Below, one piece after another: positions 6,987 to 13,210 of a stretch of 14,071 bases of DNA. The notes below the pieces were generated by a model that saw only the letters and a program-made list of their open reading frames with translations, was not told the DNA's origin and did not search any database. The DNA lies in assembly GCA_016292575.1 (NCBI GenBank), contig JAEDIH010000037.1:1-14071 (forward strand), written 5' to 3'. Positions within the stretch are counted from its first letter, which is position 1. The number at the start of each line of letters is the position of its first letter. Source of the DNA: Clostridiaceae bacterium (GTDB lineage: Bacteria; Bacillota; Clostridia; Oscillospirales; Acutalibacteraceae). Made by a program: the position numbers and the translations under genes.

Positions 6987-7139
6987 AAATTACGTTTAAG
7001 GATAAAATAATAATATTATAACAACGAGTTCATAGCTTGTTAAAAACTGTTGCTTGTTCGGAAGTAAATCACTGGACAGTATGCAACCGCAAAAATTTGA
7101 TGCAGAATTTTTTGGAACCTGTAAAGCGAGGTGAAAACA

Positions 7140-7277
7140 TTGAGCAAGGAAGAGTTCGGCAAGGCTGTCAGTCAGACTTTCAGCCAGGTTTTGCAGTTTA
7201 TTGTTGATGGATTCAAAAATATGGACTTTAAATCATTCTTCGAGGAGTTTGTCAAGCTCATCAAGGCAGTCCTTTAA
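7140..7277 (+). CDS. Small 45-aa amphipathic helical protein, unknown function
   Basis: A TTG at 7140 opens a 45-codon frame ending in TAA at 7275-7277. GAGGTG at 7128-7133 is a well-placed ribosome binding site, and a strong terminator begins 14 bases after the stop, so this is a self-contained gene rather than a chance frame. The peptide starts MSKEEFGKAVSQTF and ends FFEEFVKLIKAVL. It has six Lys and six Asp/Glu, so it is about neutral, and the C-terminal half has hydrophobic residues (F, F, F, V, L, I, V, L) spaced i, i+3, i+4, i+7, giving an amphipathic helix without a true transmembrane segment or signal peptide. I do not recognise the family. Possible roles include a small membrane-associated protein, a regulator of a neighbour, or a leaderless peptide; none is shown. 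No convincing promoter is seen in the A/T-rich 6987-7127. Confidence 0.7.
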   Translation: MSKEEFGKAVSQTFSQVLQFIVDGFKNMDFKSFFEEFVKLIKAVL

Positions 7278-7290
7278 GAAGTTGAAAACA

Positions 7291-7334
7291 CCGCCTGAAA
7301 CTTTGGTTGTCCGACCGGTTTCAGGCGGCTTTTT
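7291..7334 (+). terminator. Rho-independent terminator after the 45-aa gene
   Basis: CCGCCTGAAAC (7291-7301) pairs perfectly with GTTTCAGGCGG (7318-7328), with a 16-nt loop and a T tract (TTTTTGCTTTT) directly after. It separates the small gene from the transporter gene. Confidence 0.9.
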
Positions 7335-7416
7335 GCTTTTATTCCGGATAAAACAGTCATATATTTTATAGTGGCGCCCCGGTTCGCCGCGCAAGGACAT
7401 TTACGGAGGAAGATAT

Positions 7417-8772
7417 ATGACAACAACGGCTTCGGTTTCGCTTCTTATTTTCGCAATTATCTATATTGTAATGTTTGCCTTCCAAAAAATACGCCCGTTT
7501 GCCGCCGTTTTCGGCGCGGCGGTTTTTGTTGTGCTGGGCAGCACAGACGTTCTGCCGGGGTTTCATTACACGCTTTCGGACGCTCTTTCGGCCGTTGATT
7601 TCAACGTGATACTGATGCTTGCCGGAACAATGGGCACCGTTTCGCTCTTTATTGAGTCCTCAATGCCTGCGCTTTTGAGCGATATCCTCATTTCAAAAAC
7701 GCCGAATCTGCGCTCGGCTGTTGTTGCGCTCTCGCTTTTTGCCGGGCTTATTTCGGCGTTTGTCGATAATGTTGCAACCGTGTTGATGATAGCACCCGTT
7801 GCCCTTGCTTTTTGCAAAAAGTGCGGCATATCTCCCGTTGCGCCAATGATCTGCATTTCCGTTTCCTCAAATCTTCAGGGCGCGGCAACCCTTGTGGGCG
7901 ACACCACCTCGGTTCTGCTTTCAAAGGCCGCCGGGCTTGATTTTACTGACTTTTTTGTTGACAACGGACGGGTGGGAATGTTCTTTGTTGTTGAAGCCGG
8001 CGCGCTTGTCGGCGCGGCGATGGTCTTTTTCATGTTCCGCAAGGAAAAATCGCCCGTTGTCTGCGCACAAAGGACGGTTGTCAAAGACAAGGTGCCAACT
8101 GTTCTGCTTGTGCTCACGGTGCTTTCGCTGATTGCTGCTTCGTTTGTGCCGTACAAGGAGAACGCGGCACCCGGAGCACTCTATAAGCCTGAGATTGCAA
8201 ACGGACTCATCTGCGTTTTCTTCTGCCTTACAGGTCTTTTCAGAAAGATGCTCAAAGAGCGTTCGGTTTCCGCACTTTTTGGGGTGATAAAGGAAATTGA
8301 CTTTCTCACCCTGCTGCTTCTTGCAGGGCTTTTCGCCGTTATCGGAGCAGTGTCCGAGGCGGGCGTGATAAAGCTTATCGGAAGCACCGTTTCAAAGCTC
8401 GGCAGGGGCGCAAACGGCGTTTTCATAGTGTATACGATGCTTGTCTGGGTTTCCGTTCTCCTTTCGGCCTTTATTGATAACATTCCCTATACGGCAACCA
8501 TGCTGCCCGTTGTTGCCGTTATCGCCCACGACCTTTCGGTTGTTGACGGTCTTTCAATCGAGCCAAAGCTTCTTTACTACGGACTCATCTGCGGCGCGAC
8601 CCTCGGAGGAAACCTGACCCCTATTGGTGCAAGCGCAAACATTGCGGCTCTCGGTATCCTCAGAAAAGAGGGGTACAGAGTAAGCTCCGGGGAGTTCATG
8701 AAGTACGCCGTTTTGTTCACGCTTTCCGCTGTTATTACGGGCTATGTGTTAATCTGGCTTATCTGGACGTAA
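7417..8772 (+). CDS. ArsB/NhaD (IT superfamily) membrane ion transporter
   Basis: The protein has 451 residues, is very hydrophobic, and has about 10-12 membrane segments in two homologous halves. The two-fold family signatures are clear: AFVDNVATVLMIAPVA near residue 113 with SSNLQGAATLVGDTTSVLL near 150 in the first half, and AFIDNIPYTATMLPVVA near 351 with GATLGGNLTPIGASANI near 394 in the second. These S-N and D-N re-entrant motifs place it with SLC13/ArsB/NhaD/P-protein transporters, which move anions or exchange Na+/H+ or arsenite. The substrate cannot be deduced; there is no arsR, arsC or arsA nearby, so arsenite is not favoured. GGAGG at 7405-7409 precedes the ATG by 7 bases. A TATAGT at 7367-7372 could be a -10 but lacks a good -35. 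No clear terminator follows; a T run without a stem is at 8773-8779. Confidence 0.9.
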   Translation: MTTTASVSLLIFAIIYIVMFAFQKIRPFAAVFGAAVFVVLGSTDVLPGFHYTLSDALSAVDFNVILMLAGTMGTVSLFIESSMPALLSDILISKTPNLRSAVVALSLFAGLISAFVDNVATVLMIAPVALAFCKKCGISPVAPMICISVSSNLQGAATLVGDTTSVLLSKAAGLDFTDFFVDNGRVGMFFVVEAGALVGAAMVFFMFRKEKSPVVCAQRTVVKDKVPTVLLVLTVLSLIAASFVPYKENAAPGALYKPEIANGLICVFFCLTGLFRKMLKERSVSALFGVIKEIDFLTLLLLAGLFAVIGAVSEAGVIKLIGSTVSKLGRGANGVFIVYTMLVWVSVLLSAFIDNIPYTATMLPVVAVIAHDLSVVDGLSIEPKLLYYGLICGATLGGNLTPIGASANIAALGILRKEGYRVSSGEFMKYAVLFTLSAVITGYVLIWLIWT

Positions 8773-8820
8773 TTTTTTTCCTTTCTGCCGCCCGTACGGA
8801 TTTTGCTTTCATGCTGTTGC

Positions 8821-8865
8821 TTTGTGGGTAAAAGGTAGTATAAATTTACACCCGTCCGCTCCGCT
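8821..8865 (+). repeat. 45-bp direct repeat, copy 1
   Basis: The 45 bases starting TTTGTGGGTAAAAGGTAGTA are identical to 8965-9009. Beyond the exact match similarity continues for about 12 bases (TGGGGTTACTTTT here, GGGGGTACTTTT there). The copies start 144 bases apart. Confidence 0.9.
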
Positions 8866-8934
8866 TGGGGTTACTTTTTCGTGCAAACTCCGTAGGGGCG
8901 TCGCTTGAGGCGCCCGGGAACCTATCCAAAATAG

Positions 8935-8976
8935 CCGCGTAAATTTTAACTTGTACGTTGTTACTTTGTGGGTAAA
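8935..8976 (+). repeat. 42-bp inverted repeat, left arm
   Basis: The 42 bases starting CCGCGTAAATTTTAACTTGT and ending TTTGTGGGTAAA are the exact reverse complement of 9435-9476, about 460 bases away. A degenerate third copy in the inverted orientation starts TTTACCCATAAAGGAACAAC at 9354. Confidence 0.9.
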
Positions 8977-9009
8977 AGGTAGTATAAATTTACACCCGTC
9001 CGCTCCGCT
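8965..9009 (+). repeat. 45-bp direct repeat, copy 2
   Basis: It is identical to 8821-8865. Its first 12 bases overlap the end of the 42-bp inverted-repeat module (8935-8976), showing the modules are joined in a fixed order; copy 1 has only a shortened form of that module before it (TGTTGC at 8815-8820). Confidence 0.9.
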
Positions 9010-9011
9010 GG

Positions 9012-9043
9012 GGGTACTTTTGTCAATCGTCACAAAAGTACCC
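9012..9043. repeat. 12-bp-stem hairpin in the repeat island
   Basis: GGGTACTTTTGT (9012-9023) pairs perfectly with ACAAAAGTACCC (9032-9043) around an 8-nt loop. No T run follows on either side, so it is probably part of a dispersed element rather than a terminator. Confidence 0.7.
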
Positions 9044-9272
9044 AAAAGGACTTTGCTTCGGCTACGGCGCAAGAGGGAATCAAAATGACGGCTTTGCGGG
9101 GGAAAAGCCGCATTTCGCTTCCATTGCGCCTACAGTTAGGTTGTGCTGAACCCATTTTTCCTTCGGACGCCGCTTTCATCTGCAAACAGGAACGGCGAGT
9201 GGGAATTAATTTACGCTGTAAAAGCATATAGTAAATGCTTTTCAAGTCGCGGCTTTCTGCAAAAAAGATAAA

Positions 9273-9300
9273 ATCTAACATCTAATATCTAAAATCTAAA
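9273..9300 (+). repeat. Four tandem copies of the heptamer ATCTAAN
   Basis: ATCTAAC, ATCTAAT, ATCTAAA and ATCTAAA follow each other without gaps. Six of seven positions are invariant and the seventh varies. It is a small variable-number tandem repeat in a gene-free region. Confidence 0.9.
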
Positions 9301-9434
9301 TTCGTACGGGCGGGACTCGTGACCGCCCGTGAACCCCAAAACCTGTTCCGCTATTTACCCATAAAGGAACAACATAAAACCAAAACTGTAGGGGCGTCTC
9401 GTGAGGCGCCCTGAGCACTTTGCCTTTTGCACCG

Positions 9435-9476
9435 TTTACCCACAAAGTAACAACGTACAAGTTAAAATTTACGCGG
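9435..9476 (-). repeat. 42-bp inverted repeat, right arm
   Basis: It is the exact reverse complement of 8935-8976. It is flanked on the right by GTTCCCGGGCGG and the palindrome 9496-9518, mirroring the palindrome and CCCGGGAACC to the left of the left arm. Confidence 0.9.
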
Positions 9477-9593
9477 TTGTTTATTTTAAGGTTCCCGGGC
9501 GGCTCCGAGTGCCGCCCGTACGGTTTAAGCACCAACAGAAAGAAAGGGCCGCCGCACCAAAGATGCCGACAGCCCTTGTTGTATAAATGCGGT

Positions 9594-10445
9594 TTATACT
9601 CCCGAATAAGCATTGAAGCCCCCGTCAACGGCGATGGTCGTTCCGGTGATGAAGCCGGAATAGCTTTCATCGCAGAGGAACAAAAGCGCACCCTCAAGCT
9701 CCTCGGGCTTGCCGAGACGCTTCATCGGCGTTGCGGCAAGAATTTTTCCGGTTCTTGCGGTGGGCGTTCCGTCCTCATTCCAGAGGAGAGTTTTGTTCTG
9801 GTTTGTTGAGAAAAAGCCCGGTGCAATAGCGTTGACCCTGATGCCGACCTCGGCAAAATGCACCGCCATAAACTGGGTAAAGTTCTGAACGGCGGCCTTG
9901 GCTGCGGAGTATGCCGGAATTTTCGTCAGCGGACGGTAGGCGTTCATTGAGGTTATCATTATAATGCAGGTGTTCTCCTTTTTTGCCATGTCCGGCGCAA
10001 AGACCTGAGTCGGAATGAGCGTTCCGAGGAAGTTGAGATTGAAAACGAACGAAATTCCGTCCGGATCAAGGTCAAAGAAAGTTTTTACGTCCGGGTTCTT
10101 TTCAAGCAGGTCAATTTTTTGGAGCGTTTCCTTGGTTGTGGTACCCTTGGGATTGTTGCCGCCGGCTCCGTTGAGCAGAATGTCGCACGTTCCGTATTTT
10201 TCGGCAATAGCGTCGCGCGCTTTCTGCATGCTTTCCTTTTGCAGCACGTTGCAGGCAAAGGCAGCCGCCTCGCCGCCCTCTGCTCTGATTTCGTCTGCAA
10301 CCTTTTGCGCCGCGCTCTCGTTGATGTCAAGCACGGCGACCTTTGCGCCCTGACGGGCGAGAGCCTTTGCAAAATCGGAGCAAAGCACTCCTCCGCCGCC
10401 CGTTACAACCGCAACTCTGCCTTTAAGTTTTTCATGAATGAACAT
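9594..10445 (-). CDS. SDR family oxidoreductase, likely D-mannonate/fructuronate oxidoreductase type
   Basis: The protein has 283 residues with a Rossmann fold. The glycine motif is TGGGGVLC (residues 15-22), an unusual form of TGxxxGxG, with Asp40 ending the second strand (AVLD), which favours NAD(H). NGAGG near 92 replaces the NNAG motif. The catalytic set is Ser166 (ITSMN), Tyr179 and Lys183 (YSAAK); VNAIAPGFF follows and VDGGF near the C-terminus closes the domain. The GGGGVLC signature and the roughly 280-residue length resemble the SDR-type UxuB/YjmF enzymes of Gram-positive bacteria that interconvert D-fructuronate and D-mannonate. No uxaC or uxuA lies next to it, so the substrate is uncertain. 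The ATG at 10445 has AAAGGA at 10454-10459. It is 80 bp downstream of the PBP gene on the same strand, with a repeat between, and may be partly co-transcribed. Confidence 0.85.
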   Translation of the reverse strand: MFIHEKLKGRVAVVTGGGGVLCSDFAKALARQGAKVAVLDINESAAQKVADEIRAEGGEAAAFACNVLQKESMQKARDAIAEKYGTCDILLNGAGGNNPKGTTTKETLQKIDLLEKNPDVKTFFDLDPDGISFVFNLNFLGTLIPTQVFAPDMAKKENTCIIMITSMNAYRPLTKIPAYSAAKAAVQNFTQFMAVHFAEVGIRVNAIAPGFFSTNQNKTLLWNEDGTPTARTGKILAATPMKRLGKPEELEGALLFLCDESYSGFITGTTIAVDGGFNAYSGV

Positions 10446-10488
10446 ATTATCAATCCTTTCTGAAAGATTTGGGTTAACTGTTTTTGAA

Positions 10489-10538
10489 GAAGCTCTGAAT
10501 AAATCTGATGTTCATCGTGGTTTGTTCAGAGGTTCCTT
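10489..10538 (-). repeat. 50-bp short form of the MITE-like element found after glmS
   Basis: The left end GAAGCTCTGAATAAATCTGA and following bases match the reverse complement of the right end of the 4466-4639 element at 24 of 26 positions, and the right end, read on the minus strand (AAGGAACCTCTGAACAAA), matches its left end. The centre is deleted. The two ends can pair (GAACCTCTGAA with TTCAGAGCTTC, one mismatch). It overlaps the 3' end of the PBP gene: AGG AAC CTC TGA of the repeat encodes the last residues Arg-Asn-Leu and the stop. Relative to the gene it follows, its orientation is the same as at glmS. Confidence 0.78.
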
Positions 10539-11896
10539 AAAGCCTGCAAAACCTTGTTTGCTGCCGGAACGGCGTCGTTATATCCGATTCCGCCGTTTTC
10601 AAGGCAGACGACTATTGCATACGGAAAGCTGCTGTCCGCCGAAAAGCCGTAGAACCAGGCGTGGCTTCTTTTTCCCTCAACCTCTGCCGAGCCGGTCTTT
10701 CCGCACATTTTCAGCCCGGGAAAGCGGCTGTCACCGTAGTAGTTTTCAACATTGGAGCGCAGGAGCTTTTTAATCTTTTTTGCCGTTTCGGCGGTCATGG
10801 TGATATTTTTGTTTATTGCCGACCGGGTCTGCGGCAAAAGTGTTGTCTGCGTTTCAACAACATAGGGTATCACGGCCTGTCCGCCGTTTGCAATCGCGCC
10901 TGCAATCATCAGCATATGGCAGGGGTTGGCAAGCGTTGTGTATTGACCGATGCCTGCCCAGCCGAGGTCAATTTTTGCCGCGCCGGAAAGGTCAAAATAG
11001 CTTTTTGCGGTGTTTGCGCCGCTGACCTTTACCGAGGTGCCGAAGCCGAGCTGCTTTGCCGTTTGGGTCATTTTTTCCGTTCCGAGCATTGTTGCAAGCT
11101 CGGCAAAGGCACTGTTGCAGGAGACGTTGAGCGCGCGCTCAAAGTTTAGCTTTCCGTGGACGCCGTTGCAGATAACGTACTGATTCTTTCCGCATTTATA
11201 TTTTCCCGTGCAGTTAAAGGTCATTTTATAAATGTTCGGCAGATTTTCAACGGCGCAAACGGCCGTTACAACCTTAAAGGTTGAGCCGGGAGTGAAAACG
11301 CCGGAAAGGAAGCGGTTGAGATAGATTCCGTCGTATTTTCCGCTGGTGTCGGTGTCAATATCGCCGGGCTTGTTTTCCGGGTCAAAGGACGGCGCGGATA
11401 CCTCGCAGAGGGTTGCGCCCGTTTTATAGTTGTAGACCGCTATTGTGCCCTTGTTGCCGTTCAGAGCATTGTATGCGGCGGCGGAAACGTCCGAGTCAAT
11501 CGTGAGCTTCAGATCGTTTCCCTTGCCTTCTTTTATGGCACTGTATACGCCGTCAACAAAGTTGTAGCCGATAAGATGCGAGCGGAAAACGGTCTGCACG
11601 CCTGTTGAAATATATCCCTGTGCGTCGCCCACAACGTGGAGCGTTGCAAGGCGTGTTGTGTAATCGTCGGCATAGAGCCTTTCGCCGTCCTTTGTTTCAA
11701 CAAGAACCTTTCCGTCTCTGTCAAAAATCGTGCCTGCCGTTGCAAGCTGGCGGTATTTATAGATGTGCTCGTTGAGTCTGCTTGAGGCCCAGGCGTCTGC
11801 GTTCAGCACAAAGGAGACCGCCATGAAAACAAGACCGCCGAAAAAGGCTGCTATGAGCGCGAATAAAACATAGGCGCGTTTGGTTGTGTTCCTCAT
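10526..11896 (-). CDS. Class B penicillin-binding protein (peptidoglycan D,D-transpeptidase)
   Basis: The protein has 456 residues. A single N-terminal membrane segment (about residues 9-31) is followed by a short N-terminal region (GTIFDRDGKVLVE at 55-67) and a transpeptidase domain. All three active-site motifs are present: S205-T-F-K (nucleophile Ser205), S259-C-N261 and K400-T-G402-S. There is no glycosyltransferase domain, so it cross-links glycan strands made by a partner, here the RodA/FtsW protein encoded just upstream. Its length and architecture resemble actinobacterial PbpA and small clostridial PBP2-type proteins more than the larger E. coli PBP2. The ATG at 11896 is preceded by AAAGGAGGG, which overlaps the stop of the rodA/ftsW-like gene 15 bases away, indicating coupled translation. 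The last codons and stop come from a short repeat. Confidence 0.93.
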   Translation of the reverse strand: MRNTTKRAYVLFALIAAFFGGLVFMAVSFVLNADAWASSRLNEHIYKYRQLATAGTIFDRDGKVLVETKDGERLYADDYTTRLATLHVVGDAQGYISTGVQTVFRSHLIGYNFVDGVYSAIKEGKGNDLKLTIDSDVSAAAYNALNGNKGTIAVYNYKTGATLCEVSAPSFDPENKPGDIDTDTSGKYDGIYLNRFLSGVFTPGSTFKVVTAVCAVENLPNIYKMTFNCTGKYKCGKNQYVICNGVHGKLNFERALNVSCNSAFAELATMLGTEKMTQTAKQLGFGTSVKVSGANTAKSYFDLSGAAKIDLGWAGIGQYTTLANPCHMLMIAGAIANGGQAVIPYVVETQTTLLPQTRSAINKNITMTAETAKKIKKLLRSNVENYYGDSRFPGLKMCGKTGSAEVEGKRSHAWFYGFSADSSFPYAIVVCLENGGIGYNDAVPAANKVLQALRNL

Positions 11897-11911
11897 TCGT
11901 CAAGCCCTCCT

Positions 11912-13195
11912 TTAAGCGGTTTTGAAAACTTTCGGATAGGTTCTTACGTCTGCCGCCTTGATGAATGCAAACAGTGCCCATGAGCAGATCATGCTTGAGC
12001 CGCCCTGGCTGACAAACGGCAGGGTTACGCCCGTCAGCGGCAGGATATCGGTTATTCCGAAAATATTCAGACAGGTCTGGAAAAGCAGCATTGCCGCAGC
12101 GGAACACGCCGCAATGGAGTAAAACGTTGACGGTGCGCTGCGCGAGGTGCGAATGGCATAGACCGTGATGATTGCAAAGGAAATGACAATGGCAAAAGCC
12201 ACAATCATGCCGAACTCCTCGCAGACCATTCCGAAAACGAGGTCGGTGGTTGAAGCGGCAACATACCGAAGTCTGCCGTTGCCGACTCCGAGACCCTTCA
12301 GACCGCCGGAAACGGAGTAGATGAGCGTTCTGACCTGCTGATAGCCCGAGGTGTCGTAATTTTCCCAAACGTGGCGGTAGGCAGCAAAACGCTGGGCAAC
12401 ATAGGGCTTGAAATAGATTATCAGCACAGCACCAAGAAGAGCGCCTGCGCAGATGAAAAGCAGCGAGCGGATATCGCCCGAGCGCATGAAAGCGATGACG
12501 AGGAAAGTGAAAAAGAAAATCAGCGCCGTGCCGAAGTCCCTCATCAGAAACAGCACGCCGATGCAGCCTACTGCAAAGGCTATGTAGAGATAGATGTTTT
12601 TGCTGGTCAGAAGCTTGTCGAGCGAGGCCGCGCCGACAAAGATGAACGCAATTTTGACAAATTCCGAGGGCTGAACGGAAAGCTTTCCGCCGATAACAAG
12701 CCAGTTATAAGCGCCGTTGATTGCGCTTCCGGCAAAGCGAATGAGCAAAAACGAGCCGGCAAGGAAGCACAGCGCAAAAACTGCAAGCGGCATACGCACC
12801 GCCATAACTCTTTTAACGTCCTGCAAAAACCAGAGCAGGATATCATAAACAACAACGCCGATTATCACCGCGGCAAGCTGCTTGATATGACCGGATTTTG
12901 AAACGCTCGCCGTCAGCGTCATACCTATTCCCGAAAGGAAGAACGCAATAAATTCAAGCTCAAAATTGACCTTTTTGAACGCAAGGTGCATAACGGCAAC
13001 ATAGAGCCATTCAAACAGAGTGAAGCCAAGGAAGCAAACGGCGTTGACCGCATAGAATTTTCCGCCCTCAAAAACAACGGGCAGGCAGGAGAAAAACTGA
13101 AAAATCGTCAGAAGCAGCAGAATGAAGCCGCGGTCAACATAGCGGTATTTTCTTCTTCTGCGGTCTTCACGCAGGGCGGCGGAAGCTTTTTTCAT
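11912..13195 (-). CDS. RodA/FtsW (SEDS) peptidoglycan glycosyltransferase
   Basis: The protein has 427 residues with about ten membrane segments after a basic cytoplasmic start (REDRRRRKYRYVDRG). SEDS signatures are present: NWLVIGGKLSVQPSEFVKIA, RDFGTA, SGGLKGLGVGNG, TDLVFGMVCEEFG and TLPFVSQGGSSM. Asp281 in NYDTSGYQ sits where the catalytic aspartate of the large extracellular loop is found. SEDS proteins polymerise lipid II into glycan strands together with a class B PBP, which is the next gene. The usual SYGGSS motif reads SQGGSS here. The ATG at 13195 has AAAGGAGGTGACC just upstream, overlapping the stop of the FHA gene (15-base gap). FHA plus PbpA neighbours favour a RodA role, but FtsW cannot be excluded on sequence alone. 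Confidence 0.93.
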   Translation of the reverse strand: MKKASAALREDRRRRKYRYVDRGFILLLLTIFQFFSCLPVVFEGGKFYAVNAVCFLGFTLFEWLYVAVMHLAFKKVNFELEFIAFFLSGIGMTLTASVSKSGHIKQLAAVIIGVVVYDILLWFLQDVKRVMAVRMPLAVFALCFLAGSFLLIRFAGSAINGAYNWLVIGGKLSVQPSEFVKIAFIFVGAASLDKLLTSKNIYLYIAFAVGCIGVLFLMRDFGTALIFFFTFLVIAFMRSGDIRSLLFICAGALLGAVLIIYFKPYVAQRFAAYRHVWENYDTSGYQQVRTLIYSVSGGLKGLGVGNGRLRYVAASTTDLVFGMVCEEFGMIVAFAIVISFAIITVYAIRTSRSAPSTFYSIAACSAAAMLLFQTCLNIFGITDILPLTGVTLPFVSQGGSSMICSWALFAFIKAADVRTYPKVFKTA

Positions 13196-13210
13196 TGGCG
13201 GTCACCTCCT

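Larger units (their letters stand above)
8773..9593. repeat. Gene-free mosaic repeat island
   Basis: These 821 bases hold no credible gene; open frames here read through repeats and lack ribosome binding sites. Modules seen are a 45-bp direct repeat pair, a 42-bp perfect inverted repeat pair, four GC-rich palindromes of the GGGCG/CGCCC type (about 8895-8915, 9306-9330, 9391-9411, 9496-9518), a half palindrome near 8787-8799, a 12-bp-stem hairpin at 9012-9043, a weaker hairpin at 9220-9242 (AAAAGCAT/ATGCTTTT), and a 7-bp tandem repeat at 9273-9300. Module order is partly conserved between copies: CGCCCGGGAACCT stands 11 bases from the 42-bp repeat on the left (8911-8923) and, inverted, at 9488-9500 on the right. 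This suggests repeated insertion and rearrangement of small elements. The palindromes at 9496-9518 could also help end transcription of the SDR gene. Confidence 0.8.

Noticed and set aside
7417..8772. Arsenite efflux pump (ArsB)
   Set aside because: The family match is to the wider ArsB/NhaD superfamily, and there is no arsR, arsC or arsA context; the substrate is left open.
8809..9072. 87-codon minus-strand frame, and 9296-9697 and 9420-9809, sharing the peptide THKVTTYKLKFTRLF
   Set aside because: The shared peptide is just translation of the 42-bp repeat in the same phase; no ribosome binding sites, and one frame overlaps the SDR gene.
9030..9281. 83-codon minus-strand frame in the repeat island
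   Set aside because: It spans two hairpins and ends of repeats, lacks a good ribosome binding site, and shows no domain; kept only as part of a possible dispersed element.
8821..9476. CRISPR array
   Set aside because: Repeats are few, unevenly spaced, partly inverted and overlapping, with no unique spacers of uniform length and no cas genes.
12371..12901. 176-codon plus-strand frame opposite the RodA/FtsW gene
   Set aside because: It is a mirror of the hydrophobic SEDS gene, giving a highly charged peptide without a ribosome binding site.
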